A stretch of DNA of 64,000 nucleotides, taken from the NCBI RefSeq assembly GCF_900114255.1, contig NZ_FOSL01000002.1, positions 124,001 through 188,000 of the forward strand, read 5' to 3'. The notes under the pieces were generated by a model that was not told where the DNA came from, did no database searches, and saw nothing but the letters and a program-made list of their open reading frames with translations. Positions 42,858-51,917 of this stretch are shown piece by piece. The position numbers and the translations under genes were made by a program. Source of the stretch: Neomesorhizobium albiziae (lineage in GTDB: Bacteria; Pseudomonadota; Alphaproteobacteria; Rhizobiales; Rhizobiaceae). Positions within the stretch are counted from its first letter, which is position 1. Each line of letters starts with the position of its first letter.

Positions 42858-42884
42858 GGCTATATAGCTATATGGCTATATATG
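42858..42884. promoter_or_regulatory. Putative ArsR operator / promoter
   Basis: The heptamer GCTATAT occurs three times in 27 bp and includes the perfect palindrome GCTATATAGC (42859-42868). It stands out sharply from the GC-rich surroundings and lies immediately upstream of the ArsR start. It probably combines the -10 region and the operator for autoregulation. Confidence 0.6.
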
Positions 42885-43081
42885 GGGACGAACGGCGCGT
42901 CAAGCGCTGTGCATCGCACCGGTTTTGGAGCGCGCTGCGCCGCGAATCTGAGGGGGTAAAGTTTGGTAAACACATTCTATCTAGACTGGCACAGGGATGG
43001 ACCCGGCCTTCTTTTTGCCCGAAAGTGTCCCATTCTCGCCGCAACTGAAACTGCTCCCGGAGAGATGATGAGGCTTGTTTC

Positions 43082-43948
43082 GTGACCGCCGGGAGATGGA
43101 AAGCGCCGCTCGTGCTCGGCGTCGTCGTGTCCCCGATCTTGCTCGCCGGCTGCTCACAGAGTACCGGCAAAATGACGGAAGCGATTTCGGTTTCCCCTGT
43201 TGCCGCAAAGCCTTACGCAGCATCAGCGCGTGACAGGGAATGCCTGGCGCGGGCGATGTTCTTCGAATCCAACCGCTCCAGCCGCGACGGGCTTGTCGCT
43301 GTCGGTTCGGTGGTGATGAACCGCCTGAAATCGGGCAAATATGGCAACACCGTGTGCGATGTCGTCGGCGCCAAGGGCCAGTTCGCACCGGGCGTGATGA
43401 CCCGCAAGATGAATTCGAAGGCGCTGCCCGACGTGACGGCCGCCGCCGATGCGGTGATCAAGGGCGAGCGTCACCCGAAGGTGAAGGAAGAGGTCATGTT
43501 CTTCCACACCGCCGGCCTGAAATTCCCCTACAAGAACATGCACTACGTCGTGGTTGCCGGCGGCAACTCGTTCTACGAGAAGCGCAGCCGCCGCAGGGCG
43601 CCGGAACCGGCGGCGCCGGAAACCGCTCAGACGATGATCGCATCGGCCGAGCCCGCCACCCAGCAAACCGTGCTGGCCTCGGCCGAACAGACAATGCTGC
43701 CCCAGACGGTGCCGCTGCCGCAGGCAGCACCCGCTCCGCAGCCGCAAATGATAGCCATGGCCGCATCTGCGCCGGCGCCGAAGGGCGCCCGTCTTGCCCG
43801 CGCCCCGATGCGGGCGACATTGCCGGCCGATTACGAGCCGGCGGAAATGCCCGCGCCGCAGCAGGCGATGATGTCATTCGACGCAAGCCCGCAGGCCGCT
43901 GACGCCATCGGCGCGATGATCCTGAACCAGGACCGGCCGCCCGAATAG
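43082..43948 (+). CDS. SleB-type cell wall hydrolase lipoprotein
   Basis: 288 aa. The N-terminal signal ends in the lipobox LLAGC (residues 20-24), so it is a predicted lipoprotein. The SleB/CwlJ hydrolase domain follows (CLARAMFFESNRSSRDGLVA, GSVVMNRLKSGKYGNTVCDV, GQFAPGV), with the catalytic Glu in FFESN. After about residue 170 the protein is a Pro/Ala/Gln-rich linker. It likely cuts peptidoglycan during growth. GTG 43082 is the only plausible start, since the in-frame codons before it contain a stop. Confidence 0.9.
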   Translation: MTAGRWKAPLVLGVVVSPILLAGCSQSTGKMTEAISVSPVAAKPYAASARDRECLARAMFFESNRSSRDGLVAVGSVVMNRLKSGKYGNTVCDVVGAKGQFAPGVMTRKMNSKALPDVTAAADAVIKGERHPKVKEEVMFFHTAGLKFPYKNMHYVVVAGGNSFYEKRSRRRAPEPAAPETAQTMIASAEPATQQTVLASAEQTMLPQTVPLPQAAPAPQPQMIAMAASAPAPKGARLARAPMRATLPADYEPAEMPAPQQAMMSFDASPQAADAIGAMILNQDRPPE

Positions 43949-44000
43949 CGGCTGGTGGCGGCACCGGTTCAATCTGAACGCATCCCCTGAGGTGTGTTGA

Positions 44001-44126
44001 GATTCAGGTCAGGCCGAGCCGAGAATGGTGGATTTCGAGAACCGGAGCGCAGCGTACATTTGGGTACGTGAGCACCGGAAGCGGAGAAAGCCGCCATTCG
44101 CAGGCCGGCATCACCTGAATATCAGT
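44001..44126 (+). repeat. RIME-like mosaic repeat, family B, copy 2
   Basis: About 126 bp, nearly identical to 23694-23818 (ends ATTCAGGTCAGG and CATCACCTGAAT; core GCGCAGCGTACATTTGGGTA). It ends five bases from the pheA stop codon, the same position copy 1 has relative to truA, suggesting that the element is favoured or tolerated as a 3' end structure. A short GAACGCATCCCCTGAGG stretch before it resembles the family A remnant seen next to copy 1. Confidence 0.88.
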
Positions 44127-44130
44127 ACAC

Positions 44131-44994
44131 CTAGTCGGCGACCTTCCATTCCTCGCGGGAATCACTCGCGGGATAGACGCCGAGAATGCGCACCTCCCTG
44201 GAGAAGAAGCGCAGTTCCTCCAGCGCATGCTTGACGCCCGCATCGTCCGGGTGGCCCTCGATGTCGGCATAAAACAGCGTCGCCGTGAACGCGCCGAGCT
44301 GATAGCTCTCCAGCTTGGTCATGTTGACGCTGTTGGTGGCGAAGCCGCCCATCGCCTTGTAGAGCGCGGCCGGCACGTTGCGGACGCGGAAGATGAACGT
44401 CGTCATCATCTTGGTGTCGGCGTTCGGGCGGTCCACCCATTGCTTGTTCTTGGTCAGCACGACGAACCGGGTGACGTTGCTGTCGGTGTCCTCGACATTC
44501 TCTTCCAGCACGTCGAGACCGTAGAGCGAGGCGGCAAGGCGCGGCGCAAGTGCGGCCATCGACCTGTCCCCGACCTTGGCGACGAGCTTGGCAGCACCTG
44601 CGGTATCGCCGGCGACCATCGGCTTCCAGCCGTTCTTGCGGATATATTTCCGGCACTGTCCCAGCGCGTGGATGTGGCTGTGGATCGTCTTGATCTCGCG
44701 CCTCTCGACGCCCGGCAGCACCATCAGGTGAAAATGGATCGGCAGGAAATATTCGCCGCTGATGTGCAGCTTCGATTCCGGCAGCAGGTGGTGAATGTCG
44801 GCGACGCGGCCCGCGATGGTGTTTTCGATCGGGATCATCGCAAGATCGGCCTTACCGGTCTCCACCGCGTTGAAGGCGTCCTCGAACGTCGCGCAAGGCA
44901 GCGGCTCCATGTCGGGAAACATGTTGCGGCAGGCGGTGTCGGAGTTGGCGCCGGGTTCGCCCTGGTAGGAAATCCGGTTGGTGTTTGCTGCCAT
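44131..44994 (-). CDS. pheA: Prephenate dehydratase
   Basis: 287 aa. The dehydratase domain shows ISYQGEPGANSDTACR, MIPIENTIAGRVADIHHLL and NVTRFVVL (the Thr-Arg-Phe catalytic motif). The C-terminal ACT domain contains MTKLESYQLGAFTATLFYAD, which corresponds to the phenylalanine-binding ESRP region. It converts prephenate to phenylpyruvate and is feedback-inhibited in relatives. It is the stand-alone form without chorismate mutase. The gene is downstream of kdsB, and family B repeats flank it on both sides. Confidence 0.95.
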   Translation of the reverse strand: MAANTNRISYQGEPGANSDTACRNMFPDMEPLPCATFEDAFNAVETGKADLAMIPIENTIAGRVADIHHLLPESKLHISGEYFLPIHFHLMVLPGVERREIKTIHSHIHALGQCRKYIRKNGWKPMVAGDTAGAAKLVAKVGDRSMAALAPRLAASLYGLDVLEENVEDTDSNVTRFVVLTKNKQWVDRPNADTKMMTTFIFRVRNVPAALYKAMGGFATNSVNMTKLESYQLGAFTATLFYADIEGHPDDAGVKHALEELRFFSREVRILGVYPASDSREEWKVAD

Positions 44995-45017
44995 TTTTGG
45001 GCCTTCACTTAGAGACT

Positions 45018-45147
45018 GTTTTGAAACAGGTCAGGGCGTGGTGAAAATGGTGATTTCGAGAACCGGAGCGCAGCGTACATTTGGGGTACGTGAGCACCAG
45101 AAGCGCAGAAATTGCCATTTGCAGCCCGCCATCACCTGTTTCAAAAC
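45018..45147 (+). repeat. RIME-like mosaic repeat, family B, copy 3, between kdsB and pheA
   Basis: The same core as the other copies (GAACCGGAGCGCAGCGTACA, then one extra G in TTTGGGGTACGTGAGCACC), but with different ends. The outer 14 bp are a perfect inverted pair, GTTTTGAAACAGGT and ACCTGTTTCAAAAC. It occupies almost the whole 159-bp gap between kdsB and pheA, so pheA is bracketed by two copies in the same orientation. Confidence 0.88.
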
Positions 45148-45153
45148 GGGCTC

Positions 45154-45882
45154 TCACTTCGAAAGTAATTCGCGGGCACGGTCGAGGTCTTCCGGCGTGT
45201 CGACACCGAGCGGCACCGTGGCCACGATTTCGGCATCGATGCGCATGCCGGCCTCCAGCGCCCGCAGCTGTTCCAGTCGCTCGCGTTTTTCGAGCGGCGA
45301 GGGCTTCAGCGACACAAAGCGGTCGAGTGCGGCCCGCCGATAGGCGTAGAGCCCGATATGATGATAGAGCGGACCATCCCCCCAGGGCGCCGTGGCGCGG
45401 GTGAAATAGAGCGCCCGCAGCCGCTTCTCCGTCAGCGCCGAGCCGACGATCTTCACCACGTTGGGGTTGGTTTTTTCGTCCTCGCGGACAATTTCAACGC
45501 CAAGCGTCGCGATATCCACTTCCGGCTTGTCCAGCGGCCGCAGCGCGGCCTGGATGGTTGCCGGGTCGATCGTCGGCAGGTCGCCCTGCACATTGACCAC
45601 GATCTCCACCTTGCCGGCCGGGTCGAGCGCCGTCAGCGCCTCGAAAATGCGGTCCGAGCCCGATTCGTGGTCGGCGCGCGTCATCACCGCCTCGAACCCG
45701 TTGGCGCGTACCGCCTGCGCCACCGCGTCGGTGTCGGTCGCCACCACGACGCGGCCGAGCCCGCTCTCGGTGGCGCGCGCCGCGACATGCACGATCATCG
45801 GCCGGCCGGCGATATCGGCCAGCGGCTTGCCCGGCAGCCTTGTCGAGGCCATGCGGGCGGGGATCAGAATAAGGGTCGACAT
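45154..45882 (-). CDS. kdsB: 3-deoxy-manno-octulosonate cytidylyltransferase
   Basis: 242 aa. [21 protein letters not shown] is the nucleotide-binding start, and [13 protein letters not shown] and [10 protein letters not shown] are further KdsB signatures. It activates Kdo with CTP for lipopolysaccharide core assembly. Length and motifs are standard. It is divergent from the cytochrome c gene (200 bp) and co-directional with pheA, a kdsB-pheA order that I recall as common in rhizobia. Confidence 0.96.
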   Translation of the reverse strand: MSTLILIPARMASTRLPGKPLADIAGRPMIVHVAARATESGLGRVVVATDTDAVAQAVRANGFEAVMTRADHESGSDRIFEALTALDPAGKVEIVVNVQGDLPTIDPATIQAALRPLDKPEVDIATLGVEIVREDEKTNPNVVKIVGSALTEKRLRALYFTRATAPWGDGPLYHHIGLYAYRRAALDRFVSLKPSPLEKRERLEQLRALEAGMRIDAEIVATVPLGVDTPEDLDRARELLSK

Positions 45883-46082
45883 CGGTGCTGGAACAGGCTG
45901 AAAATGGCGGTGTGGAAAGTGTCAAAAGGTCTCACTGGAACCGCCCTTATAGGTGTTGCAACTAAATAGCAAAAGACCTAGTTTCCGCGCGATTTGACCG
46001 GCACTGTCCGGGGATGGGACAGTGGCTGCGGTTTGGGGAAGCAAGACTTTCCCGGGCCTGCCGATAAGGGAGCCTTGGGCGT

Positions 46083-46739
46083 ATGGACTCTTTTGAATTC
46101 AACAAGTTGATCGGTGCGCTGCTCGGCGTGGTGTTCGTCGTATTTTCGGTCAACCTGATCGGCGATGCGATATTCGCGGCTCCCGTCCCGGAGAAGCCGG
46201 GCTTCGCCATCGAGGCCGTCGAACCCGAGGCAGGCGGCGAAGCGGGTGCTGCGGCACCCGCGGCCGTGCCGATCGCCACCCTTCTGGCCAGCGCCGACGC
46301 GGCCGCCGGCCAAGCCGTGTTCAAGAAGTGCCAGGCCTGCCACACCGGCGAAAAGGGCGGCCCCAACAAGGTCGGCCCGGACCTCTGGGACATCGTCAAC
46401 CGCAAGATCGGCACTCACGAGGGCTTCGCCTATTCCGGCCCGATGAAGGAATTCTCGCAGGGCGGCACCGTGGTCTGGGATTACGAGCACCTGAACCACT
46501 TCCTGGCCGCCCCGAAGGCCTACATCAAGGGTACCGCGATGGGCTTCGCCGGCGTCAAGAAGGATGATGAGCGCGCCAACCTGATCGCCTACCTGCGCAC
46601 GCTTTCCGACAATCCGGCCCCGCTGCCGGCTGCGGATGCCGCACCGGCGCCGGCGTCGGCTCCCGCCGATGGAGCCGCTCCCGCGGCCCCGGCAGGCGAG
46701 GCCAAGCCAGCCGAACCGGCTCCGGCGACCGCCCACTGA
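46083..46739 (+). CDS. cycM: Membrane-anchored cytochrome c (CycM/c552 type)
   Basis: 218 aa. A single N-terminal membrane helix ([19 protein letters not shown]) is left uncleaved as an anchor and is followed by an Ala/Pro-rich periplasmic linker. A class I c-type haem domain follows: CQACH at 83-87, and Met153 in GTAMGFAG is the likely sixth ligand. The tail is again Ala/Pro-rich. It matches CycM, which passes electrons from the bc1 complex to aa3 oxidase in Bradyrhizobium. Divergent from kdsB and followed by a strong terminator. Confidence 0.93.
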   Translation: MDSFEFNKLIGALLGVVFVVFSVNLIGDAIFAAPVPEKPGFAIEAVEPEAGGEAGAAAPAAVPIATLLASADAAAGQAVFKKCQACHTGEKGGPNKVGPDLWDIVNRKIGTHEGFAYSGPMKEFSQGGTVVWDYEHLNHFLAAPKAYIKGTAMGFAGVKKDDERANLIAYLRTLSDNPAPLPAADAAPAPASAPADGAAPAAPAGEAKPAEPAPATAH

Positions 46740-46782
46740 GGTGAGCGTTTCGCCTAACGAAATTGTAATCGAAATGATCACG

Positions 46783-46810
46783 AAAAAGCCGGGTTCTGCC
46801 CGGCTTTTTT
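46783..46810 (+). terminator. Intrinsic terminator of cycM
   Basis: AAAAAGCCGGG and CCCGGCTTTTTT make an 11-bp stem with a 5-nt loop, followed by the T run, 44 bases after the cycM stop. The A run on the other side makes it bidirectional. Confidence 0.93.
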
Positions 46811-46908
46811 GTTAGAATCGTGCATACGAGGCGGGAAATCGGCCTGATCCGGTTTCCATGCCCGGCGAATGAATTACAGTAACGGTTCGAAACAGCAGCG
46901 AGGTTTGG

Positions 46909-48786
46909 ATGACGGTGCGCAGGTTCTTGGGAATGACAGGTCTCGCCGCGGCCTTGATCGGGGCGGCAACCCTCACCACCCACGCCGAAGACAAATGGCG
47001 CACAACGTCCTCGCTGATCGGCGAATCCAAATACGGGGAAGACTTCAAGCACTACGATTACGTCAACCCCGACGCGCCGAAGGGGGGCACGCTGAATTCG
47101 ACCGTCAGCGGCACCTTCGACAGCTTCAACCCCTACATCGTGCGCGGCAGCCCGGCTGCCGGGCTTATCGGTTTCGGCGGCGGCTATCTCTACGACACGC
47201 TGATGGAGCAGGCGACCGACGAGGGAAGCGTCAGCCATCCGCTCGTGGCCGACGCCTACAAATACCCGGACGACTATTCCTCGGCGACCTATCGGCTCGA
47301 CCCGCGCGCCAAATGGCATGACGGCCAGCCGATCACGGTCGACGACATCGTCTGGTCCTTCGGCGTGCTCAAGTCCAACAGTCCGCTCTACGCGCAATAT
47401 TATGCCAACGTCACGGAAGCCGTGGCGCTGAACGACCGCGAGGTCGAGTTCCGCTTCAACCAGAAGGGCAACCGCGAGCTGCCCAAGATCATCGGCGACA
47501 TGGTCGTGCTGCCCAGGCACTGGTGGGAGGGCACCGACGCCTCGGGCAAGAAGCGCGACATCACCCAGCCGACGCTGGAGCCGCCGCTCGGCTCGGCCGC
47601 CTACAAGATCGAGAGTTTCAAGCCCGGGGCCGAGATCGTCTGGAGCCGGGTTCCCGACTATTGGGGCGCAAAACTCCCGGTCAAGATCGGCCGCGAGAAC
47701 GTCGACCGTCGGCGTATCGTCTATTTCCAGGACGACAACGCGGCCTGGCAGGCCTTCACCAAGGGCGGGCTGGAAGACATCCAGGCCGAAAACAGCTCGC
47801 GCCGGTGGGCGACCTACTACAATTTCCCGGCCTTCACCGCCGGAGACGTCATCAAGAAGGAGTTCAAGGCTACGTCCCGGGCCGCCATGCAGGGTTTCGT
47901 CATGAACCAGCGGCGGCCGCTGTTCCAGGACCGCAAGGTGCGCGAGGCGCTGACCTATGCGTTCGACTTCGAAACCATGAACCGCACCATCTTCTTTGGC
48001 TTCAACACGCGCACCGACAGTTTCTTCGAGGGCGGGGAACTAGCTTCCCGCGGACTGCCGGAAGGCAAGGAACTGGAGATTCTCAGCGCCTACAAGGACC
48101 AGTTGCCGCCGGAGGTCTTTACCAAGGAATACAAACTGCCGGTCTACGGCACCCCGCAGGCCGAGCGCCAGTACCTGCGGCAGATCGTGCAGCTGTTCGG
48201 CGAAGCCGGCTGGAAAATCCAGGGCGGCAAGATGGTCAACGCCAAGGGTGAGCAATTCAAGCTGGAGATTCTCGGCAACAACGAAACCGACGAGGTGATC
48301 GCCAACCCCTATATCAACATGCTGAAGAAGGTCGGCATCGACGCCTCGCTGCGCATCGTCGATCCAAACCAGTATGTCCAGCGCGTCAATAACTTCGATT
48401 TCGACATGCTGACCAACGTCATGGCGCAGAGCGATTCGCCCGGCAACGAACAGCGCGATTTCTGGTCGACCAAGGCCGCCGACACGCCCGGCTCCCGCAA
48501 CCTCGCCGGCATCAAGAATCCCGTCGTCGACGCGCTGATCGACAAGGTCATCTTCGCCACCGACCGGGAAGACCTGATCGCGTCGACCCGCGCCCTTGAC
48601 CGCGTGCTCCTGTGGAACTTCTACGTCGTCCCGCAATATCACCGGTCGGTCGTCTGGCTCGCCTACTGGAACAAGTTCGGCATGCCCGACAAGCAGCCGG
48701 ACTATATCGGCGCCGACGTCGATTCCTGGTGGATCGATGCCGAAAAGGAAAAGGCGCTCGCCGCCAAGTACAAGAGCGTCAATTGA
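46909..48786 (+). CDS. Peptide ABC transporter substrate-binding protein (YejA-like), first of two
   Basis: 625 aa SBP_bac_5 protein with a signal peptide (RRFLGMTGLAAALIGAATLT, cleavage after HA). HYDYVNPDAPKGGTL is the YejA-type N-terminal hallmark, and EPPLGSAAYKIESFKPG, VMNQRRPLFQDRKVREALTY and the C-terminal WNFYVVPQYHR follow the family. It binds oligopeptides in the periplasm for the YejBEF permease encoded downstream. In Sinorhizobium YejABEF-type transporters aid tolerance of plant NCR peptides, and in E. coli they import microcin C. It overlaps the second binding-protein gene by four bases. Confidence 0.94.
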   Translation: MTVRRFLGMTGLAAALIGAATLTTHAEDKWRTTSSLIGESKYGEDFKHYDYVNPDAPKGGTLNSTVSGTFDSFNPYIVRGSPAAGLIGFGGGYLYDTLMEQATDEGSVSHPLVADAYKYPDDYSSATYRLDPRAKWHDGQPITVDDIVWSFGVLKSNSPLYAQYYANVTEAVALNDREVEFRFNQKGNRELPKIIGDMVVLPRHWWEGTDASGKKRDITQPTLEPPLGSAAYKIESFKPGAEIVWSRVPDYWGAKLPVKIGRENVDRRRIVYFQDDNAAWQAFTKGGLEDIQAENSSRRWATYYNFPAFTAGDVIKKEFKATSRAAMQGFVMNQRRPLFQDRKVREALTYAFDFETMNRTIFFGFNTRTDSFFEGGELASRGLPEGKELEILSAYKDQLPPEVFTKEYKLPVYGTPQAERQYLRQIVQLFGEAGWKIQGGKMVNAKGEQFKLEILGNNETDEVIANPYINMLKKVGIDASLRIVDPNQYVQRVNNFDFDMLTNVMAQSDSPGNEQRDFWSTKAADTPGSRNLAGIKNPVVDALIDKVIFATDREDLIASTRALDRVLLWNFYVVPQYHRSVVWLAYWNKFGMPDKQPDYIGADVDSWWIDAEKEKALAAKYKSVN

Positions 48787-50648
48787 GCCCGCGTCTGCCG
48801 CGCCGCGACTTTCTGGCGCTCGCCGGTGCGGCGGCGGCCGCACCGCTGCTGCCGGCCTTCGCAGCCAGCCCGACAGGCAAGCCACTGCACGGCCTGTCGG
48901 CCTTCGGCGACCTCAAATATGCGGCGGACTTCAAGCATTTCGACTACGTGAACCCGGACGCGCCAAAGGGCGGCACGATCAGTTTTTCCGTGCCGAGCTG
49001 GCTGTACAACCAGAGCCCGCTCACCTTCAACACGCTGAACAGCTTCACGCCGAAGGATGACGGCCCGCCGCGCATGGAGATGTGCTTCGACACGCTGTTG
49101 ACAGCGGCGCTGGACGAGCCCGACGCGCTTTATGGCCGGCTGGCGGAAAGCGTCACCATCTCGGACGACCGCAACAGCTTCGAATTCAGGCTGCGCCCCG
49201 AGGCTCGCTTCCACGACGGCACCCCGGTGACGTCGGCCGACGTCGCCTTCACCTTCATGACCTACAAGGAAAAGGGTCATTACGATCTGCAATTGCCGCT
49301 GCTGGAGCTTACGTCGGCGGAAGCCGTCGACCCGCAAACGGTGCGGCTGACATTTACGGGCAAGCAGTCCGAGCGCACCATCCTGACGGTGGCGGAATTT
49401 CCGATCGTCTCGAAGGCTTTCTACACCGCCAACGATTTCAGCCAGCCAACGATGATCCCGCCGCTCGGGTCGGGGCCCTACAAGGTCGGCCGCGTGGTGG
49501 CCGGGCAGACGATCGAATACGAGCGCAATCCCGATTACTGGGCACGCGACCTCGGCTTCAGCCGCGGCCTCTACAATTTCGACCGCATCAGGATCGAATT
49601 CTACCGCGACCGGCAGGCCGGCTTCGAGGCGTTCAAGAAGGGCGACCTCACCTACCGCCAGGAGCACGTTTCCCGGACCTGGGCGACGGCTTACGATTTC
49701 CCGGCGCTGAACGACAAAAAAGTCGTCAAACGCACTTTCTCAGGCGAGAAGCGCCCCTCCTTGCAGGCGATGGCGCTCAACCAACGCCGCGAGCGCTTTC
49801 GCGACCCGCGTGTCCGGCGGGCCATTGCGCTCTGCTTCGACTTCGAATGGACCAACCGCAACCTGTTCTACGGCGTGTACACGCGCTCGCACTCGACGTT
49901 CGAACGCTCCGACTACCGCGCCGAAGGCCTGCCCTCTCCCGAAGAGCTTGCAATCCTCGATCCCTTGCGCGGCAAGATACCCGACGAAGCGTTCGGCGAG
50001 GCCGTCCTGCAGCCCTCGTCGGATGGCTCCGGGCGTGACCGAAAATTGCTGGGCACCGCGTCGAGGCTGCTTGCCGAAGCGGGATGGAAACGCAACGGCA
50101 ACATGCTGCAGAACGACAAGGGCGAGAAACTATCGCTGGAAATCCTGGCCGATGACGACAGCCTGGTGCGGATCTTCAGCCCGTTTGTCGAAAACATGCG
50201 CGTCATCGGCATCGACGCCACCATCCGCCAGGTCGATTCCGCCCAGTACAATCTGCGGCAGAACGAGTTCGACTACGACCTGATCTCGGCTGCGTTCTCC
50301 TTCGAGGCGACGCCGACCCGTGACACGATGGAGCTCTTCTTCCATTCACGCGCAGCGGCGAGCCCCAGCGCCCGCAACTATCCCGGCGTCCGCGACGCGG
50401 GCGTCGACGCGCTGGTCGAGGCGGTGGGGCTGGCAAAGGACCGCCCGGCACTGGTCGCGGCCATGCGGGCGCTCGATCGGGTCTTGCGCGCACGCATGGA
50501 CTGGATTCCAAATTGGCATTCCGCGAATCATTTGGTGGCCTTCTGGGACATGTTCGGATTCAAGGAACCCAAGCCCGATTACGGTTTCCCCGTCGAGGCG
50601 CTGTGGTGGTTCGACAAAGACAAGGCGAAGGCGATTGGCAAGGGTTGA
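48783..50648 (+). CDS. Peptide ABC transporter substrate-binding protein (YejA-like), second of two
   Basis: 621 aa, paralogous to the preceding protein (HFDYVNPDAPKGGTI, PPLGSGPYKVGRVVAGQ, ALNQRRERFRDPRVRRAIAL). The start is TTG 48783, overlapping the previous stop as TTGA. The N-terminus SPRLPRRDFLALAGAAAAA is a twin-arginine signal (RRDFL), unlike the Sec-type signal of the first protein, so the two may be exported by different routes. Two tandem YejA proteins before one permease suggest a widened peptide range. A 170-bp repeat-filled gap separates it from yejB. Confidence 0.93.
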   Translation: MSPRLPRRDFLALAGAAAAAPLLPAFAASPTGKPLHGLSAFGDLKYAADFKHFDYVNPDAPKGGTISFSVPSWLYNQSPLTFNTLNSFTPKDDGPPRMEMCFDTLLTAALDEPDALYGRLAESVTISDDRNSFEFRLRPEARFHDGTPVTSADVAFTFMTYKEKGHYDLQLPLLELTSAEAVDPQTVRLTFTGKQSERTILTVAEFPIVSKAFYTANDFSQPTMIPPLGSGPYKVGRVVAGQTIEYERNPDYWARDLGFSRGLYNFDRIRIEFYRDRQAGFEAFKKGDLTYRQEHVSRTWATAYDFPALNDKKVVKRTFSGEKRPSLQAMALNQRRERFRDPRVRRAIALCFDFEWTNRNLFYGVYTRSHSTFERSDYRAEGLPSPEELAILDPLRGKIPDEAFGEAVLQPSSDGSGRDRKLLGTASRLLAEAGWKRNGNMLQNDKGEKLSLEILADDDSLVRIFSPFVENMRVIGIDATIRQVDSAQYNLRQNEFDYDLISAAFSFEATPTRDTMELFFHSRAAASPSARNYPGVRDAGVDALVEAVGLAKDRPALVAAMRALDRVLRARMDWIPNWHSANHLVAFWDMFGFKEPKPDYGFPVEALWWFDKDKAKAIGKG

Positions 50649-50659
50649 CAGTTGGCGCA

Positions 50660-50819
50660 GGGTTTTACCCTCCCCCTTGTGGGGAGGGTCGACGAACGGG
50701 ACAAGCGAAGCGCATCCCGTGAGACGGGGTGGGGGTTGCGGCCCTCTGCCCGCCTCGCCACCCCCACCCCGCTCCGCTGCGCGGATCGACCCTCCCCACA
50801 AGGGGGAGGGTAAAACCTG
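50660..50819. repeat. Inverted-repeat element inside the yej operon, ending at the yejB start codon
   Basis: The outer arms GGTTTTACCCTCCCCCTTGT (from 50660) and ACAAGGGGGAGGGTAAAACC (to 50818) are perfect complements. Inside them a second inverted pair (GGGGTGGGGGT and ACCCCCACCCC) extends the hairpin. It resembles the family C elements in layout but not in outer sequence. Its last bases place GGGGGAGGG about nine bases before the yejB ATG, so the element itself appears to provide the ribosome binding site. Confidence 0.88.
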
Positions 50820-51917
50820 ATGGGCGCCTATATCCTCCGCCGCATCCTTCTGATGATCCCGACGCTGTTCGGCATCATGGCGGTGTCCTTCGCGGTCATC
50901 CAGTTCGCGCCGGGCGGCCCGGTCGAGCAGGTCATCGCCAAGCTGCAGAACCCTGGAGGCGGCGGCGACGCGCTTTCCGGCGGCGGTGGCGACGCCGGCG
51001 GTGGCGGTAATTTCGACGCCGGCGGCGAATCCTCGCGCTACCGCGGCGCGCAGGGCCTCGATCCCGAGTTCATCGCCAAGCTGGAAAAGCAGTTCGGCTT
51101 CGACAAGCCGCCGCTCGAGCGCTTTTTCGGCATGCTCTGGAATTATGTCCGCTTCGATTTCGGCGAGAGTTTTTTCCGCAAGATCTCCGTCCTCGACCTG
51201 ATCCTCGAAAAGATGCCGGTGTCGATCTCGATCGGCCTGTGGATCACGCTGCTCTCCTACCTGATCTCGATCCCGCTCGGCATCCGCAAGGCCGTCAGCG
51301 ACGGCTCCACATTCGACGTGTGGACCAGCGGCGTCGTGATCGTCGGCTATGCCATCCCCGGCTTCCTGTTCGCCATCATGCTGATGGTGCTGTTCGCGGG
51401 CGGCTCCTTCTACGACTGGTTCCCGCTGCGCGGCCTTGTCTCGGAAAACTTCTCGGACCTTCCCTGGTACGAGAAGATCGTCGACTATTTCTGGCACCTG
51501 ACGCTGCCGCTGGCCGCGATGGTGCTGTCGGCCTTCGCCACCACTACCCTCCTCACCAAGAACTCCTTTCTCGACGAGATCCGCAAGCAGTATGTGGTTA
51601 CCGCGCGCGCCAAGGGCCTTTCGGAGCGGCGCGTGCTTTATGGCCACGTCTTCCGCAACGCCATGCTCATCGTGATTGCTGGCTTCCCCGGCGCTTTCAT
51701 TTCCGCCTTCTTCACCGGCTCGCTGCTGATCGAAAACATCTTCTCGCTCGATGGCCTTGGCCTGCTCGGCTACAAATCCATCCTCGATCGCGACTATCCC
51801 GTGGTCTTCGCGACGCTCTACATCTTCTCGCTGATGGGACTGTTCGTCACCCTCATCTCCGACCTCATCTATACCTGGATCGATCCGCGCATCGATTTCG
51901 AGCGGAGAGACGTCTGA
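50820..51917 (+). CDS. yejB: Peptide ABC transporter permease YejB
   Basis: 365 aa inner-membrane permease. [20 protein letters not shown] is the typical first helix. A Gly/Asp-rich periplasmic loop ([20 protein letters not shown]) is unusually low in complexity and marks the YejB branch. [21 protein letters not shown] contains the EAA coupling motif. With YejE it forms the channel for peptides. ATG 50820 is the natural start and depends on the repeat element for its Shine-Dalgarno. The stop overlaps the yejE start by one base. Confidence 0.94.
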   Translation: MGAYILRRILLMIPTLFGIMAVSFAVIQFAPGGPVEQVIAKLQNPGGGGDALSGGGGDAGGGGNFDAGGESSRYRGAQGLDPEFIAKLEKQFGFDKPPLERFFGMLWNYVRFDFGESFFRKISVLDLILEKMPVSISIGLWITLLSYLISIPLGIRKAVSDGSTFDVWTSGVVIVGYAIPGFLFAIMLMVLFAGGSFYDWFPLRGLVSENFSDLPWYEKIVDYFWHLTLPLAAMVLSAFATTTLLTKNSFLDEIRKQYVVTARAKGLSERRVLYGHVFRNAMLIVIAGFPGAFISAFFTGSLLIENIFSLDGLGLLGYKSILDRDYPVVFATLYIFSLMGLFVTLISDLIYTWIDPRIDFERRDV

